Shown: piece after piece, positions 45,628-57,845 of the stretch
Layout: every line of letters begins with the position of its first letter
How positions within the stretch are numbered: the first letter of the stretch is position 1
Assembly (NCBI RefSeq): GCF_029784135.1
Contig: NC_073746.1
Span: 230,529,882 to 230,593,881 of the forward strand
Direction of reading: 5' to 3'
DNA length: 64,000 nucleotides
Source of the DNA: Toxorhynchites rutilus septentrionalis
Taxonomy: Eukaryota > Arthropoda > Insecta > Diptera > Culicidae
Translations under genes and position numbers: made by a program
Notes under the pieces: generated by a model
Told to the model about the DNA's origin: nothing
Databases searched by the model: none
Seen by the model: the letters and a program-made list of their open reading frames with translations, nothing else

Positions 45628-46603
45628 TAAGGGAAAAGGGGGGAATTTGGACCACCTAAGCAAATTTCCACACCAATACTGTCTAAATAGAAAATGCCAC
45701 ATTGTACACTGAGCTATACTTGTTTTCTCTCAATCAATAATGTTTAATCACTATATCAAGCTTCAAATTACCAAATATATCATGAAATAAAAGAGATGAT
45801 TTTTGGACATTAAAATTTGATGCGGGGTGATTTTGACCGTCTGTGGGGTGATTTGGTTCTGCGTGTGTTTCATCGAAAAAATCATACTTATGTTTATGTA
45901 AAGTATTTTGGGATGATGTTACAATCAGTAACAGTGTTCTGGGATCGATACCAGGTGTCTTGGCCAGATTCCAGACCAGAAAAATTGGATTGAGAACATC
46001 TTGAATTCTGCATGGATATTTTCACTGCTTTTCGAGCATTTTCAAACACTTTCGATGCTTGGTCAAAGAAAATCCGTTCCTGATGGCCCGCGTTGCTCTT
46101 TCAAGGTCTCCCTTCTTCCAACTCTGTCTGCCCATCCTTTTTTTGTAATTCAGCGGCATCTGAAATCAATTAGACCGAAGAAAAGCCTCAAACCTGAGGA
46201 TTATTTCACCCCACAGAAACGTATCCATATCACCCCACACAACATGCAAAAATTAAAATGCAATTAATTCCATTTATTGTTATCAAACTGACAGTTTCGC
46301 TGCATCAAATTGTTCCTCTTATGTAGACGAATCGAACGTTACTGCACAATACACGAAAAGTTTGTTTAATCACCGGGAAAAACCTTCAAACCACGATCGG
46401 AAAACGCACATTTTTTGAAAATCAAAGTGCTTGTTTCCTTCCACCTGTCGAATTTTACCAAAGTTTTTTTACGTTAGGTACATACGGTTCAACAATAGAA
46501 GGAGATGACATTATAAAAAAATCCAAGTTGAGCCGTACTTTTCGAAATAAAGGGGTGGTCCAAGTCACCCCGTATGTCCAACTCACCCCGTGTTACCCTA
46601 TTG
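45628..46603. mobile_element. Possible TIR element with GGGGTGA motifs
   Basis: The left side (AAGGGGGGAATTTGGACCAC) and the inverse of the right side (GGGTAACACGGGGTGAGTTG) are loosely similar. The interior has several GGGGTGATTT and inverse CACCCCAC motifs. The borders are uncertain. Confidence 0.4.
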
Positions 46604-47051
46604 AGCATACAGCGGCCGTTCAGAGTGATTTGAGCAAACTGTATCTGCAATCTGAGTGGAAAGGATTCAGACAATGGTCCTGACATAGACAATTGGTACA
46701 GAACAAGGAAAATAAATATACTGACGCTCGAGCACTAAGCCTTTTGGTTGGTTCTTTATTAAAAAAAAAGCTTTACAGTTTCTCAAGGATTATCCTTGTC
46801 AAATGAAAACACAGGTCAAACACCATCACGTATGATTTGGATAGTAACTTCTTTTGACTCATACTGATTATTCTAGAAATGAAACTAGAATTAAAACTCA
46901 TTAGTATGAACATTTGGTAGCACCAACAAGAGCCGATTAATGAATGTTTGTGCTGAGTGGAGGATCAAATTGGACTTTTTCAAGATTAGATGCGGATGAA
47001 CCAGGAAAGTTTCAATTTTTTTTTGCTCTGGGTAATCTTTTATTGTCGTTA
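46604..47051. other. No gene recognised
   Basis: Non-coding spacer. Confidence 0.5.
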
Positions 47052-47872
47052 CACAGTGGTCCCTCAGAAATTCTAGGTGGCATTAAATAGAAAAATGAAA
47101 AACAAAGCCTGACCGAATGAATGTTCTAGTTTTGTTCTATAACCTTCAAGGCATCTAGTATCACATATGGCAACTGTGTCCGTGACGATTTTCGTTGCGA
47201 TAACGACGTGGCAGTGAACCAGTGTAGCGATAAACACGCATGTTTTTCAAATTTTGCAAAAGTGCTACAAAATACGTTAAAAAATAATGTGATGGTGTTC
47301 TGGATAGAGAATTTTATACTGATTTCGAATTTGTATTCTGTTTTAAGTTTAAAATTTTTTGAAGCTGTGAAATGAGTGTATAAAGAAAGAACATTTTCTA
47401 CATTGAATTTATACAAAAGTAGACCTACAAAAAATTCTCCAAATACCTCCAAAGTTTTTTCTAACAAAATGTCTTCCTTAGGGTCCCCTCTACACTTTTT
47501 CTTTATGACTTCTGTCCACTTTCGACCACTTTGCGAAAAAAATGCCAAAAATATTTTGATACCTCAAACGTGTTTTTCGGTTTTTTTTTAAATTGTATTC
47601 CCTCTCCCTGACCCTTTTTTTTGGTTTTTGGGTAAGAAGAATATTGAAAACGTTTTCAGGAAGTTTGAAAACATATATTTAGACACCCCACACGTGTTTT
47701 TTGCAAAAATTTCAAATTTTATCCCCTCCCTCAGCCCTTGCTTTAGAGTTCATAACCAAAATGACTCAAAAATAGATTCAACACCTTCGAAAACCCCCGT
47801 ACACAAAATTTCAAGGCATTTTCATTCATTTTTCTAATTAATGACATCTAGAATTTCTGAGGGACCACTGTG
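47052..47872. mobile_element. 821-bp TIR element, non-autonomous
   Basis: CACAGTGGTCCCTCAGAAAT at 47052 and its inverse ending at 47872 extend to about 45 bp of imperfect terminal inverted repeat. The interior has CCCTCCC-type motifs and no credible protein; a 140-codon minus-strand frame is low-complexity. A target duplication is not obvious. Confidence 0.8.
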
Positions 47873-49809
47873 CGTCAGAAGGCATATATTACACTGCCGT
47901 CAGCTAACTAAACTTATACATATTCCATTGGGCAGGATGTTGATAACCATTTGCTTCGATACCGTTGGAGGTTCCAATAGTATACGTTTGATCTGCATGA
48001 AAAATCCGAGACTGAATGTTTCAAATTCATCAGAATCATTCAAGAATAGCTGCGGTACTCTTATAAGATGCAAAAAATTCAGAGTGAAATGTGCCGAAAA
48101 GTGAAAATAAAAGAGCTCGTAACGGGTTGAGGTCCCTTAGAGGTGAATCAACCACTTTAATTCAAACAAGTAAAGTAGTCTGGAGTCAGTAACGGCAAGG
48201 CAGTTGCTGCAAGTGGTCAACTCAACTCATGAAGAAATTCTTACCGTTTTGTGAAAATGCGATTTCAGTTCCATTTTTACTCGATTTGGTTGCACGGGAT
48301 CGAAAACAACAACTGTATGTAAATATAAACGTTCGCAGAAACATACTGTAATCAAAAAATTATTTACGAGCTAAAAACCCTGTCTACTTCGCTAGACGGA
48401 AAAATCCACATTGCACGAGATTTCCTGGAAAACAGAAAAGCAGCGTATGTGAAAGGAAGTACTTTCCTCTTTAAGATTTGAAGCTCAGCAACATTATCTG
48501 CAAATTTGCTCAAGGCACAAGGAAACAAACGTGTATGCTCTGGAGTTCCAAAACACGAAACGATATTAACGAGATTCGCCAAATCTAGCGTATTTCTATT
48601 TTTGGTATGTATGCTTCGTAAGGAAATTAAACAATGAACCAGATTCCTGTCCAACCTCTCTGAGCAAATTCCTATGTTACTGTTTTATTCGCGAAACAAA
48701 TATTGGCTGTAGGCTTTCACCGGCGCGTTAGAAATCGTATTCCTTCTCGTCGTTGGCTCGCGTGGGTGGAAGGTTGAAGGAGAGAAGTGAACGGTATTCA
48801 TACCCATCTTTGTAATATTTCCCTGTCGGTGATTGATCACATCAAGTTTCCCCTGAGAGGAATAATGGTACTTTGAAGAACACTTGGTGTAAGAGGAATC
48901 AAGTAATAAAAGAAATTAACTATGTGTGGGTTGTGATGGCTTAATGACTATGTGCTGTTTAAATTCGTAACATGAATTACGGTCACTTCCTACAATGGAA
49001 AAAAAAGTGAAATCCCCATTAATCAAGCAAAATACTCCACCACCAATTAATTCCAACCATTACTCAAGATGGACTTACAACTTTTACTTCTATACTAGAA
49101 CTTTCTTATGAGGAGAAATTTATACAAAAGTACATAAATCTTCTCGTTGAGAATATCACGATATCACTCTGTTTCAACCTGGAGAATGATACCGCAATGC
49201 TTCAGAATCCGGATGGCATTTTACTCCGGAAACTTTATCATTATAATCAATATCAACCCAAAACCCTAACATCATTATCATGTTGAATTAATATGACTGA
49301 TAGTTACTATTGAAAATCAAAAATCAAAACGAATAATTGTGTTTCAGAAACCCATGTAGAGTCGAGTGATTAAGGGGGACTCCTGTGTAGAAGGTCGAAA
49401 AATAATGGATTTTCGTGATTTTTTTTCGGATGTTAGGAATAAAGTGATATGTTCGGGTATTTTGGTTATTGTTTAATGTATATTTGAAGATGCATTCTTC
49501 ATTTTTTGAGTGCACGAATAATGATTATTACGCTGTTGACAGCGTAAAAGAAAAATTATCCTTCAGTCTTAGATTAGACATATTTCGTGAGATAAATCAA
49601 GGCCTAAGTCAAGTTCGAAAAAAATCTTGAAATTTCCCACATCGATTTTGAAAAAGCAAAGAAAAAAGAAAATTTAAATTTTACTTTCAATCGAAAATTT
49701 CTCTGTAGTTAAAATTACAGGAATCAAATGAAAACCAATTGTATTTTCCCTGATTTGACAATAACTTAACAATACTAAATAAACAAGACCATAACCAGAA
49801 ACAAATCGC
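47873..49809. other. No gene recognised (1.9 kb)
   Basis: Non-coding intron. An end-like GGGGGACTCCTGTGTAGAAG near 49374 loosely resembles the end at 61892. Nothing else stands out. Confidence 0.5.
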
Positions 49810-49811
49810 TA

Positions 49812-51950
49812 AAGGGCCTGGCCGGGTAAGGGAGTAAAAAGTGCCCCCAAACCAAATCACTAGCTGTATGGCAAATATAGTAAAGGATATTAAATAAGAA
49901 ATTTTGGTGGTTTATTTGAACCCCTATGTGGTTTGACGTAGGATCTATAGTGAAAAACGTACTTTTCGTTAATTTCACGCCATCCTCAAAAGATCCGAGA
50001 TAAAAATTTGAAAAAAATACTGAATGTGCATCTTACTACGATGTATCAAAAAAAATTATCAAAAAAAAATTTCATCAAAAATTTTAGTACTAAAAAAAAT
50101 AATGAAATCTTGAAAATTTTTTTTTTGGGATTTAGAGATTCAGTACTACTCTAATTCATATTTTAATGTGTTTCTACGGCTTTTCTAGATATGTGTGATT
50201 TTTTTCAGATTTTTTTCAGTGTTGCGCGGTATCAAAAAATTTTTTTTTTATGTTTCCAAAGAGTGGTTAGGTAAGGGAGTAAAAAGTGCCCCCAAACCAA
50301 ATCACTAGCTGTATGGCAAATATTGTAAAGGATATTAAATAAGAAATTTTGGCGGTTTATTTGAACCCCTATGTGGTTTGACGTAGGATCTATAGTGACA
50401 AACGTACTTTTTCGTGCATTTCACGCCATCCTCAATAGATCCGAGATAAAAATTTGAAAAAAATACTGAATGTGCATCTTACCACGGTGTATCAAGAAAA
50501 ATTATCAAAAAAATAATTCATCAAAAATTTTAGTATTAAAAAAAAATTATGAAAATTTGAAAATTTTTTTTTGGGATTTAGAGATTCAATACTACTCTAA
50601 TTCATATTTAAATGTGCTCTTACGGCTTTTCTAGATTGATAAATATCGTCAAGCTGTTTTTTTTTAAATATCTAATAATAAAAATAAAATAATAAAAAAG
50701 AAAAATACACAGTACAAAAAAATGTTATAGATTTTCTGGCATTTCGAAATTTTGAAAAAAAATATAACTTTGAGACCACAAATTCGATTTGTTTTTTTAT
50801 TTTAATCTTTCAATTGAAAACCACGAATACAATAAAATAATCGATTTCAAAAAAATAAAAATAATAATGCAGACGATGAAGAAAATTATTTTGTGTCACA
50901 CAATGCTCTTAAAAATTCAGGAAAAATTACGCCACATGTAGAAAAAAGACACATACGAACGCATTTAAATAAAAATTTGAGCAGGAGTGGGTCTCAAAGT
51001 TATATTTTTTTTTTCAAAATTTCGAAATGCCAGAAAATCTATAACATTTTTTTGTACTGTGTATTTTTTTTCATTTTATTTTTAGTATTAGATATTTGAA
51101 AAAAAAAACAGTTTGAAGATATTTATAAATCTAGAAAAGCCGTAAGAGTACATTTGAATATGAATTAGAGTAGTACTGAATCTCTAAATCCAAAAAAAAA
51201 ATTTTCAAAATTTTAATATTTTTTTAGTACAAAAATTTTTGATGAAATTTTTTTTGATAATTTTTCTTGATACACCATGGTAGGATGTACATTCAGTATT
51301 TTTTTCAAATTTTTATCTCAGATCTATTGAGGATGGCGTGAAATAAACGAAAAAGTACGTTTTTCACTATAGATCCTACGTCAAACCACATAGGGGTTCA
51401 AATAAACCACCAAAATTTCTTATTTAACATCCTTTACAATATTTGCCATACAGCTAGTGATTTGGTTTGGGGGCACTTTTTACTCCCTTACCTAACCACT
51501 CTTTGGAAACATAAAAAAAAAATTTTTTGATACCGCGCAACACTGAAAAAAATCTGAAAAAAATCACACATATCTAGAAAAGCCGTAGAAACACATTAAA
51601 ATATGAATTAGAGTAGTACTGAATCTCTAAATCCCAAAAAAAAAATTTTCAAGATTTCATTATTTTTTTTAGTACTAAAATTTTTGATGAAATTTTTTTT
51701 TGATAATTTTTTTTGATACATCGTAGTAAGATGCACATTCAGTATTTTTTTCAAATTTTTATCTCGGATCTTTTGAGGATGGCGTGAAATTAACGAAAAG
51801 TACGTTTTTCACTATAGATCCTACGTCAAACCAGATAGGGGTTCAAATAAACCGCCAAAATTTCTTATTTAATATCCTTTACAATATTTGCCATACGGCT
51901 AGTGATTTGGTTTGGGGGCACTTTTTACTTCCTTACCCGGCCAGGCCCTT
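49812..51950. mobile_element. 2.1-kb palindromic foldback element
   Basis: AAGGGCCTGGCCGGGTAAGG at 49812 pairs with its inverse ending at 51950, with TA at 49810-49811 and 51951-51952. The arms of about 970 bp pair almost throughout (for example 50703 with 51060), leaving a loop of about 200 bp near 50782-50982. Each arm is a tandem pair of ~445-bp units starting at the AAGGGAGTAAAAAGTGCCCC block (49828 and 50272 on the left, mirrored on the right). No protein is encoded. Confidence 0.9.
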
Positions 51951-51952
51951 TA

Positions 51953-54900
51953 TCAAACAGTGGATTTATGATAATGATAATAATATCACAGTAATAGACC
52001 AGCCACCTCAATCTTAGGATCTCAATCAGATGTGGAACTTGAGATCGTAAACCGCAGAATAAATCGTGAAGGAGTCCGAAATTGAATGTTTGAACAAATC
52101 CACAAGACTTGGGCTTCGATTTCCTAACAATTTATTGACATCCTGACCCGGGATATGCTCCGAAGATGCAAGGTAGTAATGAAACATAAAATATTCGTTA
52201 TTGAATATTGAATGCCAAATATAATTTGGTGCACATTATGCGTAATTGCATTTGTTTTGTCTAGTACGAAAATGGCATTGTTTATTCTTGATATGATGAT
52301 TTATTTTCAAAAAACTCTTGTTGACACTATTCTGAAATATTTGCATTTATTTCTCTTTGGATGAAATTGTAATTGGTTAAAATTGTTTATTCAATATTGT
52401 ATAAGGTACTCTCAATTAAGACTAATCAATTTGTCACATATATCGTCTAACAAATTACTGTTATATACTTTGAGGGGAGGACCTCGTGAAGGGCCAATTA
52501 AAGAAAGACTTTTAGCGATTTATTATGTCATTTAAGATTCAGTGTTCGCGATGTTTTCAGGGAATGTTTGTTGATGTATTTTTTTAAAATTGGGACTAAA
52601 ATATTGTCCATGAGGACGCTGGTAGTTGTGCGCGTGAGTACCTTCTAAGGGAAGGGGCGGAACTTTCATCTTGGGAACTGTACGACGGATTTAGCTGAAA
52701 TGTGACTACAATATGTAAAATGTATTCTCAAACGCGTGGCATGACGGTTTATCGCAATTCCAAAAAATATCAAAATGCCTGTTATATGATTTCAATTCTT
52801 GTAGTAAAAATCTCCTTTTGAAATGCTTAAATTAATTCGAAAAATCACTAGCCTACGTGATAGAGAATACACTTTTACATATTGTATTTAGCCAAATCGA
52901 CAGTTTAGTTCCCGAGACCACGTTTTGACCTCACTTACACTACGATGCGCTGTAACCAATGAAGGCAATTATCTACTAATAAGTTATTTCATGTTATTGG
53001 AGTCTTTGACATTTTTGATGTTATAAGCTACCAAAAAAGAAAGAATAAACAATTCAAAATTTGGCACTTTTTTGTGCCAAAAGTTTCCTACGCTCAGTAG
53101 TATGCAACGCTATTGCAATCGAATAATTTTAAATTTTACCTATCAAATTAATATAAAAAACACATTGGATTTTCCGTATACCATTTATAAATGTAAAATG
53201 AGAACAAATCAGTTTATAGCCTAGCAGTTGGGTTATGGACAATTTCATATCTGTCATCAACAAAGCAACAAATCATTTGTGCACACATGCACTTTCCCAC
53301 AATCGATTCGAATCTATCGTTTGCTACATAATATGAAATCAGACCCAGATCAATTGCTAATACGGATCCCCTCAAACGTAATCATAAGGATTTTTATAAC
53401 TATATGATTGCTACACATCCCATGCTCCCTCGTGGACCAGCTTCTGTATCCATTTCATAACCCAGTGGAGGACCACTGATGGTATATTTCATCATTACCG
53501 TCGTTATCGCTTCTATTGCCTTCGGATCGTTGTGCAGCTGAGCTACCACAAAACCGCACCGAAGGCCACACATTGATGGGAGAAAAGTGTGTACTTAAAT
53601 TGCCACAAAATTGTTTTCACGTTCGTACTCACTGATGCCATTCCCATTAACGGTTGGAAAAATACGTAATGGAGAGTGATAATACAAAACCACTGTATCA
53701 TACGATATCATTCCGAAAAAGATAAGAACGCCATGGAAACATGCAAAAAAAGTAATTTCTTATAATGAATTACACTGAAGTTCTCGTTCTGGTAATTTCA
53801 ATTTTCGTCGAATCGACCAGCCGCGCATAAATGTTATTCTTCAGAAAGAAAGTATATCCTAGATATGAATCATAGCATATTGTGTCTTTTGCACAAAGTG
53901 TAGTATGAAAAAAATGAAGAGGTGTTTCTTGTGTGCCCTAAAAATAAATGGATAGTACATCTGTTACACACTGCTGGAACGCCATGAAAGCGACCCTTTT
54001 TCGTTCTACAGATGGTGATGAATAGTAGGTGATCTACAGAAAGAACAGGGGTAAAATATTAGAAAGGTGCTGATGCTGTTTGTGTGATGAGATGAGGAAA
54101 AGTCTACTATGATTGTTGTCCAGTTGGTGATTGATTCTTAACTATATACAGCGAACCAGAATGTATTCGGTAATTTCGATAAAACGATATAAATTGAAAA
54201 AGGTTCGTTTTTCATTCATTCCATTTCTTCCACGTTATTTTTTTTTCAAACAATATTTTTATTTTTTTAATTCAATATCGATTCACTTCAATACACTTCA
54301 AAAAATATTTTCAGTCAGGATAATCTTTCCACTCATGAACGATATATATGATATTATTCAACTCGAAGACAGATCTGTACAATTTCGGATACTTTGAGTA
54401 CATTCTGGATCGAATCACTCTGGTGATCTCAATAAAATCCAGAAATCAATTCCCAAGAGGCAGATTGAACACGCTCGAATGACCATAAATTGAAAAAAAC
54501 GTTTATGTGGGTATTGTTGATATGTTGTTTTCATTTCTACGATTGGAGGCAATAATTCCTAAGAAGTTCAATTCATCCGTTCAATTAACTGTGGTAACAT
54601 GAAACGTGAATTGACTCCCACATTTATTCACACGTGTTAAAATGGGGCAGCAATAACAGATACATTTTCCAAACCATTGATCAGTGTCACTTAGGCAAGT
54701 GCGGTCAAAGAAGAGATTTATGGCAGTCTCGTAATATACTTTTCCCCATCATCGTTGAGGTTTGAAGCTGGTTTTGTGGTTTGTAGAAGCTAAACCGCAC
54801 TACCGTTCGAAGGTACGAAGGAGCAATAACGACGAAAATGATACCATATATTGCCAATGGTATCGCTTTGTTGTATTGCTTTGCTACAGAAGTTGGTCCA

Positions 54901-54966
54901 CATGGGAGGCTGATACGTATGGGATGTACAGCAATCATAGCATTATGAAAATCCAGAAAATAACAT
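51953..54966. other. No gene recognised (3 kb)
   Basis: Intron sequence with chance open frames. I see no repeats shared with the rest of the window except a GGGGAGGACCTCG motif near 52476, like the end at 61892. Confidence 0.5.
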
Positions 54967-55614
54967 TTAACTCTCCTGTACTCGCGCGCAAAATAATAAC
55001 TCGTATACTCACGGTGTCACAGACCGAAAGTTGAACTTCTCTGTAATATTGCTATTGTGTATTTTTAGGGCTTTATTGGTATTTTTTTTGAAGAAGAGGG
55101 TATAATTGAACGAAAAAAACTCCAGAAAATATGTTTTCTTCATCTTCATTCAGTTTCAATAGTCATCTCATCCAGCCTCCACAAAACAGAGTAATTTTTG
55201 ATACTCCAGCACAAATAACGAAATTCGACTTTTAAGAAGCTTTGGTAGCTTTAAGAATTGATGCCTGTTTTTTTTGATGGATTGGAAATATGGAAAAAGA
55301 TTATATAAACGGGTTTCTAGGAACTTCCTGGGCCTTGCTTTCTTGTCGATATTGTTCAGCGCATATATTATAAAAAAATATTCCCGAAACTGTAACTTTA
55401 AAAAATAACCATAAGCCACCGATTAGTTTATAGTTTACAGTTTACAATTCTTCCACAAATGCAATTCTTTCACAAGTGTGTAGATTTGTGACCATTGTAA
55501 TTAGGGAAAATCAAACATTTGTATTTTGCTTTAGCACGTATGAATTTATCGACGAATAATATATGAATCCGTTCAATCCGATGACAAAAAGAACTAAAAT
55601 CAAATAAGAATAGT

Positions 55615-56849
55615 GTTCGTGCCGAAATCATTTTGAGCATCCCGAGCGAACGCGATCCACAATAGCCAAGTGATATTGTGTACTTTTTTACTCACACAAT
55701 ATCACATGGTCTGTTTCATGTTGAGCAATAACTCACAATTTCAAATCTCTCGAGAGAACAGGATTTTTCTATTATTGCTTTGATCGAGTATTCGCTTTTA
55801 CAGACTAAGAACAGCTGATGGTCAGCAGATGAAATGAACAGGAGATAGAAGTCAAGAATATACCGTCAGTTTTTGTACGTTAAGGAAATTAAATGTAGTT
55901 CGCGTTATGTTTATATGTTGTGAATGCACTTCAAATTCAAATCTGTTTTCCTGTTAAGTATCCGAAACGTCTGAACGGTTGCGCGCGAACAAATAGTTTC
56001 AAATCGCCTTCAATGAATTTTATTCTTTAGTTCGTAAAAATACCATCGTTAACTGGCAACGCAAATGGAACGAAGATGAATTGGGCCGGTGCCTCCACTC
56101 AATTATCCCTAAGGTTAGCCTCAATCCGTGGTTCAAAAGTCTGGACTTGAGTCGGGACTTTATTCGCACCTTCTCCCGACTCATGTCCAATCACTGTTCG
56201 TTAGACGCGCTGCTTTTTCGTTTTAATCTTGCCGACAGCAATCTCTGCGGTTGTGGCCATGGTTACCACGACATCGAACACGTTGTTTGGTCGTGCGAGT
56301 TGTATCTTGTCGCCAGATCGAATTTAGAAAACTCCCTTCGGGCTGGAGGAAAGCAGTCCAATGTGCCGGTGAGAGATGTGTTGGCTCGGTTAGACCTTGA
56401 TTACATGTCCCAAATATATGTTTTCCTTAAAGCTATCGATCTTCGAGTGTGATTGTTCATACATCCTTTTCCCCTCTTTTTCGTCCTTCGCGAGCTATCG
56501 GTTCCCTTCCTACTAACATTAGAATAAGTTAAATTGTAAACACATATTAAATGTAAGGATAGTTTTAAGAATTGAGTGTGAAGTGTCAGTGTGAATGAGA
56601 ATGTGAATGTGAATGTGAATGTGAGTGCGAGTGTAAACACACATCTCCTTACATCCCATCCTTTTCCTAATGAAAATGTGTCACCCTTCTAAACTCGAGT
56701 CGACCGCGAGTAATCGGTTTCCTGTTTCATTAACCATAGAATTAAGGAAACAACATGTTGATATATGCTAGTTCAAATATAGTTAAGAGTTTGGCTCCAT
56801 TAAACTTATGTAACTGAGCCTGTAAAAATAATCGGATTAATAAAAAAAA
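55615..56849 (+). mobile_element. 5'-truncated non-LTR retrotransposon with target duplication
   Basis: A 13-bp direct repeat AAATAAGAATAGT (55602-55614 and about 56850-56862) flanks the insert. The 3' end is AATAATCGGATTAATAAAA plus an A-run. It carries only the C-terminal end of ORF2. The 3' UTR includes a GTGAAT hexamer run at about 56590-56630. The zinc motif and tail suggest the I/Loner side of the non-LTR tree, but the clade is not proven. The origin of 55615-55990 is less sure. Confidence 0.75.
55997..56452 (+). pseudogene. Non-LTR ORF2 C-terminal fragment
   Basis: Open from just after a TAG at 55994-55996 to a stop at about 56450. It contains the block SRLMSNHCSLDALLFRFN and the Cys/His motif SNLCGCGHGYHDIEHVVWSC, typical of the region downstream of reverse transcriptase/RNase H in such elements. 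It ends YVFLKAIDLRV. The enzymatic domains are absent because of 5' truncation. Confidence 0.8.
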
Positions 56850-56882
56850 AAATAAGAATAGTTCGGTAATGATCTTATGCAT

Positions 56883-57345
56883 TATCTATATACATAAAAA
56901 TGGAGTGATGTCTTGGAAACTTGGAAACTATTGAACCGATCGGGGTTTTTGGGACCGGGGAAGGTTTTTATGATAGTTTGAGAAATTTATTAAATTTCAA
57001 TACTTTGTGAAATCTTAACCATTTAAGAAAAATAACAAAAAAATGGAATCTTCATGCGATTCTACATGAAAAACAATACATAACGTTTTATCCTAGGACC
57101 AACCGTTCTCGAGATATGATAATTTAAATATTATTAAAATCATGTTGGTGATATTCTAAAAAATGCATACTGCTGCTGAAAATTACGACTATGGTTTCGA
57201 CGTTGGATAGAAATTTCACTAACATTACGGTTAGTCCTAGGATAAACTATATATAATTTCCATGTAGATTCCATTTTTCATGTTACTTTTCTCAAATGGT
57301 TGGGATTTAACAAAGTATTGAAATTTCAAAAAAACTTCAAAAATT
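56883..57345. repeat. Hairpin repeat with Helitron-like start
   Basis: It begins TCTATATACATAAAAATGGA exactly where the TTAA element breaks off. Bases 56985-57115 pair with the inverse of 57205-57335 (TTTCAATACTTTGTGAAATC, TTATCCTAGGACCAACCG). The 5' TCTATAT-AAAAATGG form is common in insect Helitron-like repeats, but I see no typical 3' end. Confidence 0.5.
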
Positions 57346-57399
57346 CATATCTCCATTTTGGTGAGTTTACCACGGCACCATAGGAAACTCAATATACAT

Positions 57400-57845
57400 C
57401 ACCTGGCTGTGAAGTTATTACAACCCCCTACAAACAATGTTTCGGACAACGTGGCAACGAAGGAGAAAAAGCAATTTTATCTATGATATATTTCTTTTAT
57501 CATAGATTTATTTGACTTAGGATTATATTTATTTAGATTTTAACTATTCAGACGTTTGTTTAAAAATGATAAATGATGACTCCTTGCCTTCTTCTGTATA
57601 ATTGAATAAATATAAGAAAAGGGTAGTAATGGCTTTAATGGTATTTTTGCGTACATTTTTGAACAGAATGTAGTTCTGGATTCTACCACGTTATCTCATC
57701 TAACCCATAAAGGATACAAGTTCATACAGGAAACGATTTGTTTCAGGACTTCCATTTGATGTATCAAAAGAGAAAAAATGAAATATTTTGAACAATGAAA
57801 AATCAAATTCAATTGCAATTACCACACACAATCACAGTCGTATGT
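57400..57845 (+). repeat. Dispersed repeat family E, copy 2
   Basis: Same orientation and full-length similarity to 13895-14342, ending at the shared CACACAATCACAGTC. It then diverges. Confidence 0.75.

Larger units (their letters stand above)
54971..56882 (-). mobile_element. TTAA-flanked element copy 2, truncated and interrupted
   Basis: TTAA at 54967-54970 precedes CTCTCCTGTACTCGCG. The sequence aligns, inverted, with 3965-4927. It is broken at 55614 by a non-LTR insertion, resumes at about 56863 (TCGGTAATGATCTTATGCAT) and stops at about 56882, where another repeat begins. The far end, equivalent to 3372-3960, is missing. Confidence 0.75.

Noticed and set aside
47126..47548. 140-codon minus-strand open frame
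   Set aside because: Inside a non-autonomous TIR element; Phe/Lys-rich low-complexity translation without any transposase motif.
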